Below are positions 1-5,546 of a DNA stretch of 7,556 nt, one piece after another. Location of the stretch: NCBI GenBank assembly GCA_016938515.1, contig JAFGUM010000438.1, positions 1-7,556 of the forward strand, read 5' to 3'. Both the position numbers and the translations under genes were made by a program. The DNA comes from Spirochaetales bacterium (GTDB lineage: Bacteria; Spirochaetota; Spirochaetia; Treponematales; UBA12059). How positions within the stretch are numbered: position 1 is the first letter of the stretch; each line of letters starts with the position of its first letter. A model generated the notes under the pieces. It was not told the origin of the DNA. It was given only the letters and a program-made list of their open reading frames with translations, and searched no databases.

Positions 1-589
1 ACGACGCTCCCAGCGTGGCGGCGCAGCGGCCGCTCCCCACGGCTATGGGCACAGACACCACGTACACGCCGCGCGCGCAGAGCAGCTCGCCAAACGAATA
101 CGCTTCTCGGAGAAGCTCCGTCTTCACCTCCGGGAACAGCCCGGTCTCGCGTTGCAGGTAGGCCATGAGCAAACGCCCCGAAGGGGTCTTGAGCGCGGGA
201 TACAGCCCCGGACGCACGCCAACGCGTATATCCCCGGTGCCCTCGATTTCGTACACTATATGCAGCTTGTCCTGCAACAGTAGCCCGAGGTGTACCGACG
301 CCCCGCAGCGCGCGGCAAAGCGCCGCATGGGCCCTTCCGCGCGGGCGATTATTGCAGAGTCCAGTTTGCGGTCCGCCAACCCGTACGCCCTGGCACCGGG
401 AGTGTACGCGCCCGATGCGGTCTTTACGAGAAAACCATCGTTAGCCAGGTACTCGACCATGCGCTGTATCTCCGACACCTTGAAGCCAACATCGCTTGCT
501 ATGCGGCTGAGCGTCAGCGGATCGTTGCCCGCAAGCACGTGTTCGAGTATGCGCAGTCCTTTTTCGAGGGCGGGGGCGTTGCCGGGCAT
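1..589 (-). CDS. IclR-family transcriptional regulator (partial, C-terminus beyond left edge)
   Basis: This is a DNA-binding regulator of the IclR family; 196 residues are visible of a family length near 250. Residues 5-17 (APALEKGLRILEH) match the typical IclR opening. A winged helix-turn-helix follows at about 24-72: the LTLSRIASDVGF helix, then the VSEIQRMVEYLANDGFLVK recognition helix and wing. From about 80 the effector-binding GAF-like domain begins, with GASVHLGLLLQDKLHIVYEI (96-115), RVGVRPGLYPALKTPSGRLL (122-141) and CARGVYVVSVPIAVG near the cut. IclR proteins act as dimers that sense small molecules through this domain; the ligand cannot be read here. The start is the ATG whose complement lies at 587-589: the domain begins at once after it and no other in-frame ATG is close. 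The G-run before it sits almost against the start codon, so the ribosome site is poor. It lies 42 bases after the previous gene's stop and is probably last or internal in a leftward operon. Translation is my own reading of the reverse strand. Confidence 0.9.
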   Translation of the reverse strand, partial: MPGNAPALEKGLRILEHVLAGNDPLTLSRIASDVGFKVSEIQRMVEYLANDGFLVKTASGAYTPGARAYGLADRKLDSAIIARAEGPMRRFAARCGASVHLGLLLQDKLHIVYEIEGTGDIRVGVRPGLYPALKTPSGRLLMAYLQRETGLFPEVKTELLREAYSFGELLCARGVYVVSVPIAVGSGRCAATLGAS

Positions 590-631
590 ACCCCCATTGT
601 ACCCCCGACATGACCGGCGGTAAAGCGGCAG

Positions 632-1363
632 TTATCGGACGCGCGCGTACAGCTTTCGCCGGCTGGCGATTCCGGCTTCTACGAGTAGCCCCGCCTTGGA
701 GTACGCGTACAGGATCTTGCGCGCCCGCGACGCGTGTATACCCAGCGCGGCGCCGAGCATGGCGGAATCACACGGGTCGGCCAGGTTCGCGGGCAGGAGG
801 CGCAGCCAGTCGTCGCGAGTATCAAAGCTGGTAGTGGCGACAACGTCTAGCAGGTCGCGGGACAGCACGTGGTCACCCTTCCTTCGCCACGAACCCGTAC
901 CGTCACGAACACGCAGCTCCCGCGCGCGTACGAGCACGACGTCGAAGCGCACGTTCGGCGACGCCACGAGCAGCGTAGCGTACACGAGCTCGTCAAAGAG
1001 GCTGTACACATCCCGTCTCGTCTTCGCCGAGCGTACCGAGGCAACGGAACCGTCCGCGGGATCGATGCGCTGAATTTCTGTCTGCACGACTATGGGATGA
1101 ACGATGCGCACCGGCATAACGCACGCGAGGTGCAGAACCTTTTCTACGATGGCGCCGATGTGGCGCGTCTGCACCTCGACCAGCTCATCGGGCAGCACCA
1201 CGTCTACTATCTTGCCCGCAATCGCTGCTTCGAGGCGCGCACCAGCCCGCGCCGCGTACAAGGCTTTGAGCGAGGCGTGCAGGCCGCGCTCGGCGTACAG
1301 CCCGATACCCGGAGACTCGGCTACTGGCGAGAGTCCACCCCGGGTTAGCGTGCTGTCGGCCAT
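632..1363 (-). CDS. Uncharacterised protein, possible PD-(D/E)XK-like domain plus C-terminal winged helix
   Basis: No function is established. From memory this 243-residue protein resembles an uncharacterised family scattered through several phyla (ERxLHxxLK-WY opening, 'IEVQT' core, 'GSWRR' segment), but I could not run a search. Residues 25-38 form a helix (ERGLHASLKALYAA). Residues 44-65 look like consecutive beta strands with D54 and E63-V-Q65, followed by a helix at 68-80. E25 / D54 / E63xQ65 fits the order of PD-(D/E)XK nuclease motifs, with Gln in place of Lys. A middle part (84-165) has PVRIVHPI, a conserved-looking FDELVY (123-128) and GTGSWRRKGD (155-164). Residues 183-240 look like a winged helix (ALGIHASRARKILYAYSKAGLLVE). 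No signal peptide or membrane helix is evident, so it is probably cytoplasmic. The start ATG follows a TGGAGG ribosome site five bases upstream and lies 12 bases after the phosphatase-like sensor's stop, so the two are surely co-transcribed. It could equally be a non-catalytic DNA-binding protein. Confidence 0.85.
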   Translation of the reverse strand: MADSTLTRGGLSPVAESPGIGLYAERGLHASLKALYAARAGARLEAAIAGKIVDVVLPDELVEVQTRHIGAIVEKVLHLACVMPVRIVHPIVVQTEIQRIDPADGSVASVRSAKTRRDVYSLFDELVYATLLVASPNVRFDVVLVRARELRVRDGTGSWRRKGDHVLSRDLLDVVATTSFDTRDDWLRLLPANLADPCDSAMLGAALGIHASRARKILYAYSKAGLLVEAGIASRRKLYARVR

Positions 1364-1374
1364 GCCAGCCTCCA
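1358..1374 (-). promoter_or_regulatory. Ribosome binding site of the nuclease-like/winged-helix gene
   Basis: On the minus strand TGGAGG lies directly after the TAG stop of the upstream gene and is followed by CTGGC and the ATG. The five-base spacing is good, and the closeness to the stop suggests translational coupling. It supports the ATG at 1363 over later in-frame starts. Confidence 0.6.
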
Positions 1375-1375
1375 G

Positions 1376-3541
1376 CTAGCGCTTGACGAGAACCATGACG
1401 GTTCGATCTGCAGCCACCTTGGACCCGGCGACGTAATTTCTGAAGTCTATCATGATGGACGCCAGCAGCGAGTCGGCGTTTTCAGGATCGGCGCGGAAGA
1501 ACGCCGCGCGTAGCCGCTCTGCACCGTACTGCACACCCTTGCTGTTGACGCTGGAGACGAGGCCGCCGGTATACGCCAGCAGCGCGTCGCCAGAGCGCAT
1601 CGACAGCTCGATGACGTCAGGGTCGGCGGTGTAATCGTCCCGCCCCAGCGGCGGAGCCTTGCTGTACCCTGCCCGCGGCGTGGTATTCAGGACTTCCCCA
1701 GAATCGCTCCGGCGCAGCAGCATGTCGCCGTGAGACGCGTTTACCACCTCGACCTGGCTACCGCGCAGGCGCAGGAACAGGCCGGAAACGGTGTTGCCCG
1801 CCGCTGACAGCTCGCGCACCAGTTCCCGGTTTATCTCGACAAAGGTCGTCGTAATGGGATCGGCTATCCTGTCTGCCGCCTGCCGGCTAAAGATATTCTT
1901 GGCGAGCACCGTAACGAGTCCACTCGCGATTCCCGAGCCCGAAACGGTGCCGACAACAGCACCCGCGAGGGTTCCGTAGCTCTCGTAAAAATCATAGAAG
2001 TCACCGGAAATTCCGGCGGCCGGTTCAAAAACGAAGGCAACGTCCCAGTCGCGCGTCACCGGGGCGGTAGCGGGGAAAAACCCCTTTTGCACTGCCGCGG
2101 CGATACGTACATCGCGCTCGGACTCGCGCATCGCGCTTGTCAGCGTATCGTTGGCCCTCGCCACGTCTTCGTTGAGCCGACGCCTCTCGGCAGCCGCGGC
2201 TGACAACTCGGCCGTACGCGCTTCCACTTCGGCTTCAAGGCCTTCGTTCATGCGCTCCGCCTGGTCCGCCGCCGCGGCAAACTGCCTGGCGAGCACCGTG
2301 GCCGTGAGCAGCATGAACACGAAGAACGCATACTTTACCCAGTTGAGCGCGTCTGCCTGCGGCGTAGCCAGCACTATATCAGCTACTCCCGCGGCGGCCA
2401 GCAAGATTACGCCCCACAGAATCTGGCCAGAATCCGAGCGCAGCACAAGCACCGCCACAGACGCCCCGACGCCGCGGCCTTCGTCCCCAGCGGCTCCTGC
2501 CCCCGAGCCGGTTCGCAAGGCGCGGTAATCTCGCGCCAGCGCCTTGCCCAGCACAAACACGAGGAATTGCGCGGCGGCTACTGCACACAGCGCGATCCAC
2601 GCGTACAGAAGCGGTTCAAGCCTCAGGAACAAGCCCGCGACGGCAAACGCTGCCGATACCAGAGCCACGCCCAGCACGAACCTGGACGCGCGCCCCCACA
2701 GCAGCGTTCCTGTAAAGGTCAAAGCCGTGGGCAGCGCCAGGAACAGCGACGCGTACTCCAGCCAGCGCAGTATCGCCGTATTGGCTATGATGGTGGGCGC
2801 GATATTGGTTCTTGCGGCCAAAAACAGCGCAAACAGCAGTGAAAGCGCGCTAAAGTACAGGTATCCCTTGTCTTTGGGGCGCAACACGAACAGAACGGCA
2901 TGGTACAACGCGAAGAACGCGTAAATTCCTATAAACATGAGATCGAGATACTCACGAGTCGCGGGAGCCAGAGAACGGTACGAATCGATGACGTAGGGCC
3001 CGGCGCTGGCAAAGCCGCTCTTGTCGTCTACGGGGTCGCCGACGATGCGAAACGCCAGCAGGTTGTCTCCACGCCGAAGCAGCCGCTTATCCAGCGGCAC
3101 GACGACGTTCTCGAGCGACCGCTCAACAGGCCTGGAACCAGCCAAGGCCAGCTCGTCTCGCACGAGCTGACCGTTGAGGTACACAGCCCAGCGCTGCCCC
3201 ACGTGCTTCAGGAACAGCGCGGGATCGCTGGCGTTCAGCAGCGTCAAATCAGCCTGAAACGGGATGAGCGCGGTCAGCTCTACCGGAGACTCCCGCAGCA
3301 GGCTGAAACGCCCCCCCGCGGGAACACCGGGCAGCCGCACGTCACGGATGCGCAGCTCGCTCTCACCGTGCATAGGAAACGCCACGATCCACGCCTCGTC
3401 ATCCACGGCCGGAATCACCCGCGTCCACGACTCCTCAAAGCCGGTGCGCACAAAAACGAGCGATTCGCCAAGATCGGCAAATTGCGCGGATACCGTACAG
3501 GTGAGGGCAAGCATTATTCCGAAGGCAACGTTTCGTTTCAT
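1376..3541 (-). CDS. 7TMR-DISM-like membrane sensor with degenerate SpoIIE/PP2C phosphatase domain
   Basis: A 721-residue inner-membrane sensor. Residues 1-20 are a signal peptide (basic MKRN, hydrophobic core, VSA before Q20). Residues about 21-195 form an extracytoplasmic beta-rich domain; RWAVYLNGQLVRDE (117-130) and LRRGDNLLAFRIVG (155-168) resemble galactose-binding or DISM-type beta sandwiches. Seven hydrophobic segments follow at about 200-220, 226-243, 261-281, 287-306, 311-333, 373-393 and 402-419, with a Gly/Ala-rich loop at 343-362. A probable coiled coil spans 423-478. The C-terminal 480-721 is a SpoIIE/RsbU-type PP2C domain, which normally dephosphorylates phosphoserine on anti-anti-sigma factors. 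The first motif SGDFYD (D514) is kept. The usual DVSGHG reads TVSGSG (T532, S536), TDG reads TGG (G659) and DDRT reads ADRT (A711). Three of four metal-ligand aspartates are therefore lost although the fold and frame are intact, and the domain is probably catalytically dead and works by binding. It is the first gene of the leftward operon. The start is set by the signal peptide. Confidence 0.9.
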   Translation of the reverse strand: MKRNVAFGIMLALTCTVSAQFADLGESLVFVRTGFEESWTRVIPAVDDEAWIVAFPMHGESELRIRDVRLPGVPAGGRFSLLRESPVELTALIPFQADLTLLNASDPALFLKHVGQRWAVYLNGQLVRDELALAGSRPVERSLENVVVPLDKRLLRRGDNLLAFRIVGDPVDDKSGFASAGPYVIDSYRSLAPATREYLDLMFIGIYAFFALYHAVLFVLRPKDKGYLYFSALSLLFALFLAARTNIAPTIIANTAILRWLEYASLFLALPTALTFTGTLLWGRASRFVLGVALVSAAFAVAGLFLRLEPLLYAWIALCAVAAAQFLVFVLGKALARDYRALRTGSGAGAAGDEGRGVGASVAVLVLRSDSGQILWGVILLAAAGVADIVLATPQADALNWVKYAFFVFMLLTATVLARQFAAAADQAERMNEGLEAEVEARTAELSAAAAERRRLNEDVARANDTLTSAMRESERDVRIAAAVQKGFFPATAPVTRDWDVAFVFEPAAGISGDFYDFYESYGTLAGAVVGTVSGSGIASGLVTVLAKNIFSRQAADRIADPITTTFVEINRELVRELSAAGNTVSGLFLRLRGSQVEVVNASHGDMLLRRSDSGEVLNTTPRAGYSKAPPLGRDDYTADPDVIELSMRSGDALLAYTGGLVSSVNSKGVQYGAERLRAAFFRADPENADSLLASIMIDFRNYVAGSKVAADRTVMVLVKR

Positions 3542-3552
3542 AGCTTTGCACC

Positions 3553-3581
3553 ATCCTACGGTCCGTTTGCCTGTGGGTCAA
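3553..3581 (-). promoter_or_regulatory. Candidate promoter for the sensor-led leftward operon
   Basis: On the minus strand TTGACC (3581-3576, five of six matches to the sigma-70 -35) is followed after 17 bases by TAGGAT (3558-3553, four of six matches to the -10). Transcription from it would begin only a few bases before the ATG at 3541, giving a nearly leaderless message. Alternatively, TAGGATGG acts as a distant ribosome site and the true promoter lies further upstream. Confidence 0.4.
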
Positions 3582-3592
3582 GCGATACGTGT

Positions 3593-3613
3593 TGCGGCGC
3601 TTGCATCGCCGCA
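3593..3613. repeat. GC-rich inverted repeat in the divergent intergenic region
   Basis: TGCGGCG (3593-3599) pairs perfectly with CGCCGCA (3607-3613) across a seven-base loop. No T-run follows on either strand, so it does not look like a terminator. It overlaps the candidate -35 of the rightward gene and lies just upstream of the leftward promoter, so an operator shared by both directions is possible. Short GC-rich repeats also arise by chance in DNA of this composition. Confidence 0.3.
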
Positions 3614-3628
3614 TTATGGTGGTAGTAT
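3601..3628 (+). promoter_or_regulatory. Candidate extended -10 promoter for the small membrane protein gene
   Basis: TTGCAT (3601-3606) lies 16 bases before TAGTAT (3623-3628), which is preceded by TGG and so resembles an extended -10 (TGn). Match to consensus is moderate, three and four of six. It would give a leader of about 50 bases, which contains a small palindrome, GGCGT-C-ACGCC (3646-3656). No stronger promoter is visible in the gap. Confidence 0.3.
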
Positions 3629-3683
3629 GCACTGGCGCCTTGGCAGGCGTCACGCCGGGACACTTGTATTGAAAGGATCAACG

Positions 3684-3995
3684 ATGAAAGGCCTAATAAA
3701 GACAATAGTGACGCTCGCCGTGCTTGGCGGAGCGTTGTACCTGACCAACCCGACAATCACCGACTTTGGCTCCTACTACGGTCGCAAGCAGGTAGCCAGC
3801 CAGAAAAACACCGGAGGGGTCTTGGGCGACATAGCCAAGGCCCTCGCCGAATCAGGGGCCGATCTTGTCGTCAAAGCCGGCTTCAAGCGCGATGACAAGC
3901 TCATATTCAGCGTGTATACGCTGGGTCCCGCGTCTAAGCCTCTCGAGCGCTATATTGGCTTTGCCAAGTTCGTATTCATTGAGCTGCCAAATTGA
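3684..3995 (+). CDS. Small exported/membrane-anchored protein, DUF4359-like
   Basis: A 103-residue protein. Residues 1-20 contain one hydrophobic segment (LIKTIVTLAVLGGALYL) after a Lys, so it is either anchored in the membrane or exported; no signal peptidase site is obvious. It is followed by TNPTITDFGSYYGRK (21-35) and, near the end, KLIFSVYTLG (72-81) and RYIGFAKFVFIEL (89-101). The TNPxxxDF opening, FSVYT strand and IGxxxxF ending are what I recall of DUF4359 proteins, which have no known function; I could not confirm this by search. The ATG at 3684 is chosen because AAAGGA (3672-3677) sits six bases upstream and the hydrophobic segment starts there. The same frame stays open far to the left, over the opposite-strand sensor gene, but that part encodes nothing recognisable. 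It lies 58 bases before the diguanylate cyclase gene on the same strand and may share its transcript. Confidence 0.8.
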   Translation: MKGLIKTIVTLAVLGGALYLTNPTITDFGSYYGRKQVASQKNTGGVLGDIAKALAESGADLVVKAGFKRDDKLIFSVYTLGPASKPLERYIGFAKFVFIELPN

Positions 3996-4053
3996 TAGCA
4001 GCGCCTCGATTGTAGTTCCACGCTTGTAGATTAGATCGTCTCGCACTACGATT

Positions 4054-5442
4054 ATGACCATGGGCACAGAACGGATGCGCGCAGGGGCAACGGTCTTGAG
4101 GCGACACTGGCCTGCCATTACTGCCGCGGCGCTGGTTGCGGCTTTAATACTGGTTGTTGCCGTATACGAAGGATGCTCACAGAGCTCCCGACTCGTCCAG
4201 CACGAGCGCGTACACGTGTTATTAGAGGCTTCGGCCGTTCGTGTTGCTCTCGAGAGCAGCCTCAACGAGCGCATAAGCCTCGAGCGGGGAATCGTCGCCT
4301 TCGTTGCCTCCAGGCCAGAGCTTCGTTCTGACGAGTACGCCTCGTTTGCCAAGGCGCTGATGCTCGACGATCCAGTCATACTGAATCTTGCGGTACTCGA
4401 AGGAACGACCATCAAGTTCGTGTATCCGTACGAGAGAAACGCCGCCGCCATAGGCGCCGATCTGGCCCTGATTCCAGAGCAAGCGGCGTCTGTGCGGAGG
4501 AGCATGGAGTCTGCCGAGCCTCTCGTATCCGGGCCGTTCCAGCTCGTACAAGGCGGTCAGGGCATAGTAAGCAGGATGGGTATTTTCCCCGACGGTCCGC
4601 AGGGGAGGTACTACTGGGGGCAAGCCAGCGTCGTGCTTGACGCCGAAGAACTGTTCCGCAGGGCAGGTGTTACAGGACACCCGAACATCCAGTTTTCCCT
4701 GCGCGCCACCCAGGGTGATACTTCAACGCGCTATATTCTCGGAGACGAATCGACCATGGGATCAGACCCCGTAGCGCTCCACATCAGCGTGCCCGGAGCT
4801 TCATGGGCGCTCGACGCCATCCCCATGAACGGCTGGACCTCGTATACCAGGGTAGTGTTGACGCTGAGCCTGGGCGGCGCAGTCTTCGCGTTCGTGAGCG
4901 CTTTCGTCGTGTACGAGCTTATCACGACGCGCTGGACCCTGCGGGAGATGGCGTTCAGAGACCCTTTGACGGGCGTACCCAACCGGCTTTTGTTCCAGGA
5001 CAGGCTGCTCATGGCGATAACGCGCGCCACCCGGGAAAGCACGGGCGTGTGCGTCTGCATGCTCGACCTCGACGACTTCAAGCGGATCAACGATAACTAC
5101 GGACACCAGGCGGGAGACCGCCTGCTCCAGGCCGTGGCAACGCGACTGGGGTCGTCACTACGCAAGAGCGACACGGTAGCCAGGCTGGGCGGCGACGAGT
5201 TTGCTGTGGTAGCCCCGGTAGACGATCCAGAGCTAGCCTCTTCAGTAAATGAGCGCTTGCGGGGCTGCCTGCTCGATCAATTTACCATAGGTACTGACAC
5301 GGTGAGCGTAGAGGCAAGCCTTGGCTGTGCGCTCTATCCGCGCGACGGCACCGACGCCGACGCTCTGCTGGCTATCGCCGATCACCGCATGTACGCAAAC
5401 AAGCGCCGCAAGGATAGCAGCACTGCCCACGCGCGGCGATAA
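4054..5442 (+). CDS. CHASE-domain membrane diguanylate cyclase (GGDEF)
   Basis: This 462-residue inner-membrane enzyme should make cyclic di-GMP from two GTP in response to an extracellular or periplasmic signal. A first membrane helix lies at about 19-38. A periplasmic CHASE-type sensor spans roughly 60-255, with LERGIVAFVASRPELRSDEY (76-95), the central FVYPYERNAAAIG and a GIFPDGPQGRYYWGQASVVLD segment. A second helix is at 266-290. The GGDEF domain runs from about 297 to 452: DPLTGVPNR (303-311), the metal-binding DLDDFKRINDNYGH (338-351), and LGGDEF (378-383) with the RxxD product-inhibition site at R370-D373. All active-site residues appear present, so it should be active and feedback-inhibited. 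No EAL domain follows. Start choice is uncertain: ATG codons at 4054, 4060 and 4075 all lack a convincing ribosome site, and an in-frame stop at 4027 bars a much earlier start. CHASE ligands in other bacteria are small organic molecules; none can be named here. Confidence 0.93.
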   Translation: MTMGTERMRAGATVLRRHWPAITAAALVAALILVVAVYEGCSQSSRLVQHERVHVLLEASAVRVALESSLNERISLERGIVAFVASRPELRSDEYASFAKALMLDDPVILNLAVLEGTTIKFVYPYERNAAAIGADLALIPEQAASVRRSMESAEPLVSGPFQLVQGGQGIVSRMGIFPDGPQGRYYWGQASVVLDAEELFRRAGVTGHPNIQFSLRATQGDTSTRYILGDESTMGSDPVALHISVPGASWALDAIPMNGWTSYTRVVLTLSLGGAVFAFVSAFVVYELITTRWTLREMAFRDPLTGVPNRLLFQDRLLMAITRATRESTGVCVCMLDLDDFKRINDNYGHQAGDRLLQAVATRLGSSLRKSDTVARLGGDEFAVVAPVDDPELASSVNERLRGCLLDQFTIGTDTVSVEASLGCALYPRDGTDADALLAIADHRMYANKRRKDSSTAHARR

Positions 5443-5479
5443 GCCCAACGCCCGCTCCCAGCGCTTCCTCCGTAAAAAC

Positions 5480-5509
5480 TTGACGTTCAACTAATTTGAA
5501 CGTTACACT
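5480..5509 (+). promoter_or_regulatory. Promoter of the tldD-tldE operon
   Basis: TTGACG (5480-5485, five of six matches to the sigma-70 -35) is followed after 18 bases by TACACT (5504-5509, four of six to the -10). The start of transcription would fall near 5516, leaving a leader of about 28 bases with a strong AAGGAG ribosome site. It lies in the 101-base gap after the cyclase gene; no terminator hairpin is visible in that gap, so some read-through from the cyclase is possible. Confidence 0.55.
5483..5503. promoter_or_regulatory. Palindromic operator candidate inside the tldD promoter
   Basis: ACGTTCAA (5483-5490) and TTGAACGT (5496-5503) are perfect inverted complements separated by five bases (CTAAT). 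The site begins within the -35 and fills the spacer up to the -10, the usual place for a repressor that blocks polymerase. The 13-base spacing between half-site centres suits a homodimeric helix-turn-helix protein. I cannot assign it to a named regulator family. Confidence 0.6.
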
Positions 5510-5530
5510 GCTCCGGTACTACCGATACTC

Positions 5531-5546
5531 AAGGAGAACGCCCATG
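5531..5546 (+). promoter_or_regulatory. Ribosome binding site fixing the tldD start
   Basis: AAGGAG (5531-5536) stands seven bases before ATG at 5544. This decides the start against a TTG at 5496 in the same frame, which lies inside the promoter palindrome and has no ribosome site. Confidence 0.8.

Noticed and set aside
165..623. Plus-strand open frames opposite the IclR gene
   Set aside because: The minus-strand frame gives a clear IclR protein; the plus-strand translations are low-complexity Ser/Arg-rich shadows typical of GC-rich DNA.
869..1379. Plus-strand open frames opposite the winged-helix gene
   Set aside because: No domain signs or ribosome site; the minus-strand gene has both a ribosome site and structured domains.
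2900..3625. Plus-strand open frame of about 240 codons opposite the sensor gene
   Set aside because: Gln/Arg-rich shadow of the signal peptide and beta-domain coding region, with no recognisable motif.
3264..3683. Long leftward extension of the small protein's frame
   Set aside because: It overlaps the sensor gene's coding sequence on the other strand and encodes no recognisable domain; a good ribosome site and a hydrophobic N-terminus mark the ATG at 3684.
3852..4505. Minus-strand frame of about 217 codons across the small gene and cyclase
   Set aside because: It spans two well-supported genes and their gap, is Ser/Thr/Ala-rich and has no family signs.
5443..5479. Possible terminator after the cyclase gene
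   Set aside because: No stem of useful length followed by a T-run is visible; only a short run of A's near 5474.
5496..5543. Upstream extension of tldD to a TTG at 5496 (16 extra residues)
   Set aside because: The TTG lies within the promoter palindrome and before the -10, has no ribosome site, and the extra residues do not resemble a TldD N-terminus; ATG at 5544 has AAGGAG at proper distance.
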